A DNA stretch of 64,000 nucleotides, from the NCBI GenBank assembly GCA_020848905.1, contig JADLHG010000045.1:124001-188000 (forward strand), read 5' to 3'. Source of the DNA: Deltaproteobacteria bacterium (GTDB lineage Bacteria > Myxococcota_A > Polyangia > GCA-2747355 > JADLHG01). Of this stretch, positions 18,651 to 27,000 are shown piece by piece (the first letter of the stretch is position 1; each line of letters starts with the position of its first letter). A model generated the notes under the pieces. That model made no database searches. It was not told the origin of the DNA and saw only the letters and a list, made by a program, of their open reading frames with translations. A program made the translations under genes and the position numbers.

Positions 18651-19565
18651 CCGCCAAGGATTGTCGGTGCGCGGCGGTCCACCGAGCAGGCGGAGCGCCT
18701 GGCGAGCGTCTCGTCCCTTCGTTCGCTCGAGCGCCGAGAGCGCCGCCTTGAAAGCCCGCGGACGGCCGAGGGCGTGGTCTACCTGCCTCGCGAGCTCACC
18801 CGGCGCGTCGTAGTCGTAGGTCGTGAAGAACGTGCGGTGCAGTGCGTGTTCCCCCACGAGCTCGGCGAGCCGAAGCGCGAAGAGGTACCGCGGGTAGTAC
18901 GCGTGGTGCTTGTCCGGCCCTGCGTGTTCCAGCCGCCGAATGGCCACGCGCATCGAGAAGTACTCGGTGAGTCCCTCATAGAGCTCGGGCGAACTGTACC
19001 GCGAGAAGATCTCGGAGAGGCCGTGGACCACCTCGTGGGCCACCATCTGGCGCCAGGTGAAGGCCAGGTCCCGCGAGGCCAGCGCTCGCCCACCCCAGTT
19101 GAACACCCCCGCGAGCTCGGGGAACGGATCGTCACGGTGGCGGCTAAGTTCTTTGAGGACGGCGCGCTTGACGGTGTAGAGCGGAACCTGCCGCGCGTCG
19201 AGCCCGAGCTCGTCGCTCACCGCGTCGCGGATGCGGTTCTTGAACGCGCGCAAGAGCCGGCGTTGTGAGCCGAAGGGCAGGCTCTCGATACGGATCCGCG
19301 CCAGGGGCCCGTGCGTCAAGGTGCCGTCCCGGAAGAGGACGGCCACCGAGATGGCCCCCGAGCTCTTGTGGCGGTGGATCGCGACGACGCGCGCGGGCTC
19401 GTTGCGCTCGCCCGTCCTCGGATTCCGCAGGACGAGCTTGGCACCCAGTCGGACGCGTCCCGGATCGGCCTCCTCGCGGAGCTGCCGCGCGAGCGCCGTG
19501 TCGGGGCCGGCGACGAGCAAAGCGAGCGCGCACGCGGCGCCGCGGTAGATTGCCGTGAGAGTCAT
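18648..19565 (-). CDS. Exported zinc metallopeptidase (HExxH, gluzincin-like)
   Basis: The 305-residue protein has a signal peptide (AACALALLVAGPDTALA). A zinc motif HEVVH lies at about 173, followed by LYEGLTEYFS, which resembles the second zinc-ligand helix of gluzincins; the spacing to the first Glu is about 15 residues, shorter than the 18 of M1 aminopeptidases. The N-terminal 100 residues (GAKLVLRNPRTGE, VAVLFRDGTLTHG) look like a small beta-rich domain. GGAG lies 8 bases before ATG 19565. The gene is bracketed by direct repeats, which suggests it was inserted between the aldo/keto reductase and lipoprotein genes or stayed behind after a duplication. Confidence 0.75.
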   Translation of the reverse strand: MTLTAIYRGAACALALLVAGPDTALARQLREEADPGRVRLGAKLVLRNPRTGERNEPARVVAIHRHKSSGAISVAVLFRDGTLTHGPLARIRIESLPFGSQRRLLRAFKNRIRDAVSDELGLDARQVPLYTVKRAVLKELSRHRDDPFPELAGVFNWGGRALASRDLAFTWRQMVAHEVVHGLSEIFSRYSSPELYEGLTEYFSMRVAIRRLEHAGPDKHHAYYPRYLFALRLAELVGEHALHRTFFTTYDYDAPGELARQVDHALGRPRAFKAALSALERTKGRDARQALRLLGGPPRTDNPWR

Positions 19566-19580
19566 GATGACCGCTCCACA

Positions 19581-19596
19581 TGCAATCCGGGCGCCA
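19581..19596 (-). promoter_or_regulatory. Possible sigma54 promoter before the peptidase gene (weak)
   Basis: Read on the minus strand, TGGCGCCCGGATTGCA has correct GG/GC spacing and a perfect TTGCA (10 of 12). The predicted start near 19571 falls downstream of the Shine-Dalgarno sequence (GGAG at 19577-19574), which argues against it unless the mRNA is leaderless. Confidence 0.25.
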
Positions 19597-19727
19597 AGCG
19601 CCGTCGTCGTGAGTTCGCGGGCTTCGGACGCGGGCGGAGCCCGAGCCGTCCGGGTTTCGGTGACCCGCGAGGCGGCGCTACAGCAAATGCGCCGACGAGC
19701 TGTCTCGGTGTCGTTGACGCGTACCGG

Positions 19728-19877
19728 TCCTCGACTTCGAGCTCGAGTCGGTGGACGTCGAGGCGATCGAGCGCCTGGCGGGTTGGGCGCGAGAGACCGC
19801 ACCCTTCGGAGCTCAGGGACAGCGCACGTCCAGGATGACCCCCTCCGCGCCCGCGACGACCGCCTGTCCGACCCCGA
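19728..19877. repeat. Right copy of imperfect direct repeat with aldo/keto reductase 3' remnant
   Basis: On the plus strand it reads as the C-terminus of an aldo/keto reductase (DFELESVDVEAIERLAG) with no stop at the expected place and no gene upstream of it, so it is a remnant. On the minus strand it carries the genuine 3' end of the propeller-like lipoprotein gene. It matches 18503-18650. The stretch 19566-19727 before it holds nothing I can name. Confidence 0.75.
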
Positions 19878-21726
19878 GCGGCCACACGGTCCGGAGGTTG
19901 GCGGTCGTGGCCGTCGGGACGCTGGTCCAGGTGGTGCCGTCGAAGTGCAGGACGGTGCCCTTCTCTCCCACGGCCCAGACGTCTTTCGCGTGGACCCCGT
20001 TCACGGCGAGCAGTGTCTGGGAGGTCTGCTGCGGCAGGGTGCTCCAGCCGTGGCCGTTCTCGTGGCGCATGAGCCCCTTCTCTCCGACGACATAGATGTC
20101 CGCCGGACCGCTGCCCCAGAGCCCATAGGTGAGGCCCTTCGCGGCCCCGGTCGCCACCGCGGTCCAGGCCGTGCCATCGAAGTGCCTCAGCGTGCCGGAG
20201 CGCTCGAGAGCCCAGACGTCCGTTGGGCCGCTGCCCCAGATTCCCTCCGGGGAACCCGCTCCGGACGTGCCGGGTGGATTGATGTCGAGCGGCAGGAGCT
20301 GCGTTCCGGACAGGTGAGTCCCGACGCCGTAGTCTCCGACGAAGTACACGTCCGAGGGCCCTGAGCCCCAGATCCTTCGCACCCAGAGCGGCGGCTGTCC
20401 CGCCGGCCCCTTCATGGTGACGCGCTGCCAGCCGCTCCCATCGAGGCGGAAGACTCCCTCCGTCGCCGCGCCGGTGGTGTAGATGTCGCTCGGCCCCGAG
20501 CCCCAGATGCTGCTGATGGTGTACCGAAGGTCCGGAGGGTGGCTCACGCCGTTCCAGCGCTGCCCGTCGTAGCGGAAGACCGCGCCTTCCTCGCCGCCGA
20601 GGTACACGTTGGTGCGGCTGCTCCCCCAGCTGCTGACCCAGTCGTTGCCGTAGAGCATGGGCTTCCATTCCCGACCATCGAAGTGCACGACCCCCCCATT
20701 CCATCCGGCCGCGAAGATGTCGTTCGGGCCGCTGCCCCAGACCCCGTAGAGGAAGCTCGTGGGGTGCATCAGCTTCGTGTAGGCCTTGCCGTCCCAGCGA
20801 GAGACGAAAGTTTGCCCGACGACGTAGACGTTCGTGGGATCCGTCCCCCAGACGCCGTGAATGGGGTACTCGCCACCCTTGCGGCTCCACTGGGTGCCGT
20901 CGTGAACGAAGAAGTCCCTGTCCGTGACGAGGTAGAGGTCCTTTGTCCCGCTGCCGTGAATCGCCTGCAGCGCCCGGGTGGTGGGTGAAGGTTGGGCGCT
21001 CCAGCTCGTGCCGTTGAAGCGTAGGAGCGTGCCCTGGTTGCCCACAGCGTAGGCCTCCGTTGGGCCACGGCCCCAGATCGCGCGGAGGTATTCGCCCGTG
21101 TTGCTGGCCATCGGGGTCCAGGCCTTGCCGTCGTACCGGAGGATGGTTCCCTTGTCCCCCACGGCGTAGACCTCCGCGGGGCTCACGCCCCAAACGCCGA
21201 AAAGGCCGATCGTGCCGCCGGGGGGAATCGCGCTCCACGTCTTGCCGTTGAAGAAGAGGGCGGCGCCCTGCGTTCCCACCGCGTAGACGTGGCTTGCGTC
21301 GCTGCCCCAGACGCTCTTCAGATCCTGGGTGGTACCGGAGGTCATCCGACGCCACGCCGTCCCATCGTAGTGCAGGATGGCGCCCTTCCAACCCACGGCG
21401 AAGACGTCGCTTGGGCCGCTGCCCCAGACGGCCTCGAGGAAGCGGCTCTCGCCCAGGGTGAGGGGGGTGGTGACGCAGGAACGAGGAGCATCGGGGAGGC
21501 CACTATCGCGCGGCTGGCCGCGATCGCCGACGCCTCCGTCAGCCGGGACTGACGCATCCAGAAGCGGGCCGTCGGTCGGCGGCCTGGCGCCGTCCGCGTG
21601 GACCGGGCCGAGATCGCTGCATTGCGCGCCGGGCGTGGTGCAGGGTGCGGTGGCCCCGCAGCCGGTCAGCGCCCCGATGAGGACCACGGCGAGGGCGCTT
21701 CCGATAGACCGATAGTGGAGCCTCAT
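19813..21726 (-). CDS. Lipoprotein with tandem propeller-like repeats
   Basis: The 637-residue protein has a signal peptide with lipobox (LTGCGA), an Asp/Gly/Pro-rich linker of about 55 residues, then about a dozen repeats of around 40 residues with the core WGSGPSDVYAVG and GTILHYDGTAW. This repeat type is common in myxobacterial exported proteins and is expected to form a beta-propeller. Surface exposure and binding are likely; no catalytic motif is seen. Its ATG overlaps the stop of the upstream lipoprotein gene (ATGA), so the two are coupled. Its 3' end is part of the direct repeat described at 18503 and 19728. Confidence 0.82.
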   Translation of the reverse strand: MRLHYRSIGSALAVVLIGALTGCGATAPCTTPGAQCSDLGPVHADGARPPTDGPLLDASVPADGGVGDRGQPRDSGLPDAPRSCVTTPLTLGESRFLEAVWGSGPSDVFAVGWKGAILHYDGTAWRRMTSGTTQDLKSVWGSDASHVYAVGTQGAALFFNGKTWSAIPPGGTIGLFGVWGVSPAEVYAVGDKGTILRYDGKAWTPMASNTGEYLRAIWGRGPTEAYAVGNQGTLLRFNGTSWSAQPSPTTRALQAIHGSGTKDLYLVTDRDFFVHDGTQWSRKGGEYPIHGVWGTDPTNVYVVGQTFVSRWDGKAYTKLMHPTSFLYGVWGSGPNDIFAAGWNGGVVHFDGREWKPMLYGNDWVSSWGSSRTNVYLGGEEGAVFRYDGQRWNGVSHPPDLRYTISSIWGSGPSDIYTTGAATEGVFRLDGSGWQRVTMKGPAGQPPLWVRRIWGSGPSDVYFVGDYGVGTHLSGTQLLPLDINPPGTSGAGSPEGIWGSGPTDVWALERSGTLRHFDGTAWTAVATGAAKGLTYGLWGSGPADIYVVGEKGLMRHENGHGWSTLPQQTSQTLLAVNGVHAKDVWAVGEKGTVLHFDGTTWTSVPTATTANLRTVWPLGVGQAVVAGAEGVILDVRCP

Positions 21727-23840
21727 GGAACGGCGCGACAGACCTGCGGCTCGAGGGACCCGTAGGCGCCCTTCCAGAGCGCTCCCGAGGGGGACATCCA
21801 CAGCGCGGTCGAGAGGTTCATGAACTGCGTGGCGCGGGTCGGGGCCCAGCCGTGCGCCGGGTCGAAGCGGAGCGGCTGACCCCAGTGATTCACGGCCCAC
21901 GCCACGCCCGTGGTCGGGCTGGCCACGATGCGTTTCACGGCCGTGGTCCAGGCGAGCGACTCGGTGCCGAGCGGGGTCTGCGACCAGGTCGTGCCGTCGT
22001 AGTGGGCCAGCACGCTTTCGGTGGCGAGCCACATATTCGACGGCGAGCCGACCCACAGGGCCGTCGCGCGGCCGGGCGGCAGGCCCGTGACGGCGGTCCA
22101 GGTCGTGCCGTTTGTGCGGTAGAGCTCGCCGTTGAAGGTGAGGACCCAGAGCTCGCCGGGCGTGGCGGTGGAGATGTCATGAATCCCGCGGCGCGTCGGG
22201 ACGCCCGTCTGGGACCAGGTCTTGCCGTCGTAGTGCAGGACCTCTCCCACCATCCCGTCCCCCGACCAGACGTCCGTGGGCGAGAGGGTCACGACCTGCC
22301 GGTAGTAGCCGATCTTGCCGATCGAGGAGGGCTTGCTCCACATCGAGGTCCAGGTCTTGCCGTCGTAGCGCCAGATCGAGTTCGCCGTGGCGGCCCAGAC
22401 GTTCGAGGCGTCCGTGCCGTGAAGCGAGGTGAACGGCTCCTTGGGGCTGATCGGGTCCGCGGTCCAGGTCTTGCCGTCGAAGTGGTAGAGGGTCTCGCCG
22501 CTCGCCGCCCACACGTCGCTGTCGGAGCTGCCCCAGACGGAGGTCGCAGGGGCGCCGAGAGGGGAGGCGGGAACGGGCACGGGCGAGCTCAGGCGATCGC
22601 ACGCACCCCCTCCCGCGTTGAAGGCCGGGGCCCGGCCGAGCTTCATGATCAGGCCGTACTCGCCGACCGCCCAGACCTCCTGGCCGCTCCCGGCCCAGAC
22701 GGCATTCAAGCGCGCGTTCGCCGAGGGGATAGCCCGAAGCCAGCCGCTGCCATCGAAGTGCAGGACCACCGCCGTACCGAGCTGCGACGGCCCCGAGGAG
22801 CCATACCCTACGCCCCAGAGGTCCGTCGCGCTCGGGCCCCGCACCGAGGCGGTGGCGAGCGTGTGCATCTGCAGGATCTGTCGCGTGGTGCGCTTCACGG
22901 GGTCGAAGAGGCCGACCCGGTACGCCGCGTTGGCCACGAGCTCGCCGGAGGGCAGGGCGAAGTGCTCCGCCGGCCCGACGGAAGGCCCGTCCGTGACCAC
23001 CTGCCAGCCCTTGCCGTCGTAGTGCAGCGTCTTCGTCACCGAGGTCCCTGTCGTGGGATCGATGGCCACGTAGCGGGAGGCCGAGGCCCAGACGTCCGAG
23101 GGCGAGGTGCCGCCGAGGCCGCCGAGGTCCCCGAGGTCCTTGGGGACCGTCACGCGCGACCAGGCGCCGCCCTTGAGCTGCAGCATCGTCTCTCGCGACC
23201 CGGCGGCCCAGCCCTCGCCCGAGGCATCAATCCAAAGGCTCGAGAGGCTATTCGTCGTGCCGCTCGGCACGGCGGTCCACTTCGCGCCGTCGTAGTGGGC
23301 GAGCGCCCCCTCGGCGCCCACGGCCCAGATGTCGTTCGAGGCGCGACCCATGACGGACCAGAGGTACATGGGCTTGCCGCCCGGGAGCACGAGCCCGTTC
23401 GGCACGGCCTGCCAGCTCTTCCCGTCGTAGTGCAGCGTGGTCCCCGAGGAACCCACGGCCCAGAGGTCCGTCGGGCTCGCGCCCCAGAGGTCGTTGAGGT
23501 GAGCCGTCGTCACGCGCGGCACGACAACCCAGGGCGTTACGCCGGTGGGCAGCGCGGGCAGATATGCATCGCGCGCAACCCCGCCATCCCCGCCGAGGGC
23601 GCGATCGCCGCCCGCTCTCGCATCGCCGACGCCGGTCGCCCGTCCGTCCGCGCGCGCGCCATCCACCGCGCTCCCGCCGTCGCCCCCGTCCCATCCGCTC
23701 GAGGCTGCCGCGTCGGTCAGGCCCCCATCCCCTTGGGGCGCCGTGGTCCCGCACCCCGCGCCTCCCGTCAGCGCCCAGAGGAAGAGCGCGAGCTGCCGCG
23801 CCCACGTTCGATGGGTGACCGTCGTGACGAGCTGAAACAT
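21723..23840 (-). CDS. Lipoprotein with tandem propeller-like repeats, second copy
   Basis: The 705-residue protein has a signal peptide with lipobox (TGGAGC), a long Asp/Gly/Ala-rich linker and repeats of the type ASPTDLWAVGSSGTTLHYDGK. The repeats are related to those of the downstream gene but more diverged, and some contain longer insertions. GGAG stands 8 bases before ATG 23840. Together the two genes form a coupled pair, probably paralogues from an old duplication. Function beyond a surface beta-propeller is not apparent. Confidence 0.82.
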   Translation of the reverse strand: MFQLVTTVTHRTWARQLALFLWALTGGAGCGTTAPQGDGGLTDAAASSGWDGGDGGSAVDGARADGRATGVGDARAGGDRALGGDGGVARDAYLPALPTGVTPWVVVPRVTTAHLNDLWGASPTDLWAVGSSGTTLHYDGKSWQAVPNGLVLPGGKPMYLWSVMGRASNDIWAVGAEGALAHYDGAKWTAVPSGTTNSLSSLWIDASGEGWAAGSRETMLQLKGGAWSRVTVPKDLGDLGGLGGTSPSDVWASASRYVAIDPTTGTSVTKTLHYDGKGWQVVTDGPSVGPAEHFALPSGELVANAAYRVGLFDPVKRTTRQILQMHTLATASVRGPSATDLWGVGYGSSGPSQLGTAVVLHFDGSGWLRAIPSANARLNAVWAGSGQEVWAVGEYGLIMKLGRAPAFNAGGGACDRLSSPVPVPASPLGAPATSVWGSSDSDVWAASGETLYHFDGKTWTADPISPKEPFTSLHGTDASNVWAATANSIWRYDGKTWTSMWSKPSSIGKIGYYRQVVTLSPTDVWSGDGMVGEVLHYDGKTWSQTGVPTRRGIHDISTATPGELWVLTFNGELYRTNGTTWTAVTGLPPGRATALWVGSPSNMWLATESVLAHYDGTTWSQTPLGTESLAWTTAVKRIVASPTTGVAWAVNHWGQPLRFDPAHGWAPTRATQFMNLSTALWMSPSGALWKGAYGSLEPQVCRAVP

Positions 23841-23964
23841 CGGCGTGACTCCTTCAGGCCGCTCGCACGTCGACCTTCGCGAACGCGCCGCGATGGGAGC
23901 GTGCGCGAGGCGCCTCGTGGCGTCCGCGGCCTGCGCAAGATGGTCCTGTTGGCTGGCGCGCCCC

Positions 23965-23980
23965 TGCATACTGCGGGCCA
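23965..23980 (-). promoter_or_regulatory. Candidate sigma54 promoter for the two propeller lipoproteins
   Basis: On the minus strand TGGCCCGCAGTATGCA matches 10 of 12 consensus positions with correct GG/GC spacing. The predicted start near 23955 leaves a leader of about 115 bases before ATG 23840. I see no other feature in the 240-base gap 23841-24080. Confidence 0.4.
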
Positions 23981-24080
23981 CGACGCGGCGCGAGCTATTG
24001 CGCGGGTTTGGGCCTTACGGGTCTGGCCGCTGGTCGCGCAGATCGCGCGCCAGGGGGCTACTTCAACTTCCCCGCGCTGA

Positions 24081-27000
24081 CTAGACGGCGTCGGTGAGCG
24101 CGCGACCCGGAGCCCAGGCCCCCGCTCGTCGCGCTGCTTCCTGGCGCTTGCGGAAACGGGACTGCACCTCGAAGGCGAAGTTGTCCACGATCACGGGGTC
24201 GATGGGGTCGCCGTTCAGAGGCAGCGTGAGGGAGAGCAGCCCCTCCTCCTCGGCCACGTGGAAGAACTGCGCCTCGGAGATCTTGTTCGGCATGCACTCG
24301 AGCGGCCCCACGCTGACCACCCCGTCGATGAGTCCGGCGCGCCACTCGTGCACCGGACCCCCGACGGTGAGCACCGCCTCGCCGAAGAGATCGTCGCGCA
24401 GGTACGGCGAGGCCGCCTCGATGGTGTCCTTCACGGTGAGCCGCTCGGGCCAGGCGAGGGGCGCCGCCATCAGGGCGTAGGCGCGGTTCAGGATGCGCCG
24501 TTGCACGAAGCTCGAGAGCTGGGCGCCGAAGCCGGCCTTGAGCCCCTTCACGCGGGCCAGATGATCCGAGTATTCGAGCCACTCGGTGAAGGGGGCGAAG
24601 CGCACCCGGATGCCGCGCTGTTCGAGCTGCTCCACCATGAAGTCGTTGGCGAAGGGATCGCAGCGCACGTAGATCTCGCCCACCATCATCACCGACGGGC
24701 GGAGCTGGGCCGACTTCACGCGCGCGAACTCCACGGCGGCGCTCCTCAGGAGGTCCGCGCAGCCGAAGATGCGGCCGCTGCCAACCTGCAGCAGCACGGC
24801 CGGGACCGACAGGTCGCCGCGCCCCGCCTGCTCGAGTCGCTCGAGGAGCAGCGCCTTGTAGCGCTCGTAGATCTCCTGCGCGGCCCCGGGGCGGCGCTCC
24901 ACGGGGCGCACGTCGTAGAGCGCGTCGAGGAGCATGTCCATCGACGCGAAGCCCGTGAAGACCAGCGCCGCGAACCCGGCCGGGACCCCCTCGAAGTAGT
25001 CGCTATCCACCGGGGACCAGACGCGCACGCGGTCCTGCCAGCCGAGGCGCTCGAGCACGATCTTGTGCAGCACGTTGTAGACGCCGAAGCGGCAGGGGCC
25101 GCAGGCCGTGGGCATGAAGAAGGCGAACTTCTCGTTCGTCTCCTTCTCGGGCTCGATGCGCTGCAGGAGGCTCCCGAGCGTGATGGTCATCGGGACGCAC
25201 TCCTTGCCGGAGGTGTGGCGTCGTCCGATGCGCACCGTCTCGCGATCGGGCTGGGGCAGGGCCTCGGCGGCCACGCCGATCCCGCGCAGGCACGCGGCGA
25301 GCCCCTCGGCTCCGGCTCCCATGCGCGGCACGAGCACGCGCTCTCCTCGCGCCCGGATCTCGGGGAGGGTGGCCTTGGCGTGCTCGATGGACTTGAGCGC
25401 GCTCGCGCGGGGAAGCTGCGCCACCGTCGTCGGCGCGCCAGCAGCGCGGGCGCGGGAGAGGTCTTCGCGCACGCAGTGCAGGAAGGCCTCGACGCGCGTC
25501 TTGGTCCCCGCGTCGCCCGAATGCCCGTCGGTCTCGATCACCGAGAAGGGCTTGCCCTGCATCAGATAGGCGTAGAAGTGCAGGTTGAAGCTGTCGGGGC
25601 CGCAGCTGTAGTTGCTGCACCAGAGGCTGTAGACCCCCGGAGTGTGCCGGATCTGGTGCGCCGCGCGGAGGTTGCGCTGCCCGTGCCCCCAGAAGACGTC
25701 GTGGAAGACCGGCGCCTCGACGGTCACGCCGTAGCAGTCCACCGGGATGGGGACCGACCCCTGCTCGCGCAAGATCGCCGGCACGTTCGAGTTCAGCACG
25801 GTGTTGTAGAGCGTGTAGGGGCGTCCGAGCACCACCACGGCGGTCAGCTCGTGTTCGCGGCAGAAGGCGAGGGCGCGCGCGCCGAGCTCCTTGCAACGCA
25901 TGTCGAAGGTGTTCTGCTCGAGGAGCGCGGCCTCGTAGGCGCGCCACCACCTCGTGCCGACCACGCCGAGCTCCGCGGCCATCTTGTGGCAGCTCTCGAT
26001 GAAGGCCTTGGACTCCAGGTTCCCCGGACCGAAGTCGATCACCGGCGAGACCACGGGGACGTCGCTGGCGCGCCCGAGGTCCCACTTCAGCATGTCCGGG
26101 CTCCCCTGCACGATGGGGCAGACCACCGCGTTCGGTTCGTCACCGACGCGCGGCAGAGTGCGCATCATCGGTAGCAGGAGCAGGTCGGGCTTGCGCTCGG
26201 CCAGCTCGGTGACCATGCCGTGGAACTGCTGCATCGGTGCGCAGAAGGGGATGTTGGCCTGCTCGATGCCGCGCTTGAGCGTCGCGTGATCGGCGTTGGT
26301 CTCGATCATCAGGTCGAAGCCCAGCTCGGCCAGGTAGCGCGCGAAGAAGGGGAGCAGCCCCTTGAGCTGGAAGGCGTCGGAGATCGCCACGCGCTTTCCG
26401 CCGCGCGGCACGCTCAGCCGCGCCACGATCTCGTCGCGCAGCTCCTCGCGCTCGCGGAAGGGGTCGGGCGCACCGTCGGGGAGCTTGCGCTTGCCGGTCC
26501 CCTTGTCCCACAGGGAGCAGGCCCCGCCCCAGGTGAAGCGCTGGCGCTCGCCGTCCACCAGGGTGGTGAGGCGGTCGATACGGCAGCGATTGCCGGTCCC
26601 GCCGCAGCCCTTCTTCGACTTGCAGACGAAGGTGTCCTTCCCCGTGAGCCGCGCCTCGAGGAAGCGCGCCGGCTGGATGGGGGTCGCCTCGGCGAGGGGC
26701 AGGTGCTTGAGCGCGAGGAGCGCGATGCCGAGCGCGCCGACGGTTCCGGGGTTCGGCGGGACGATGACCTTGCTCCCCGTCTGCCGCACGACCGCGGCGG
26801 CGAGGGCGTCCGCCGAGAAGGGCATCCCCTGGCAGAAGATCACCTGCCCGACGGAGCGGCTCCCCTTCACCCGGTTCAGGTAGTTCTGCACCACGGAGTC
26901 GTAGGTCCCCGCGATGATCGCCGAGCTCTCGACGCCCGACGCGACCGCCTCGTCGATGATCTCGGCCATGAAGACGGAGCAGTGCTGCCCGAGCGAGACC

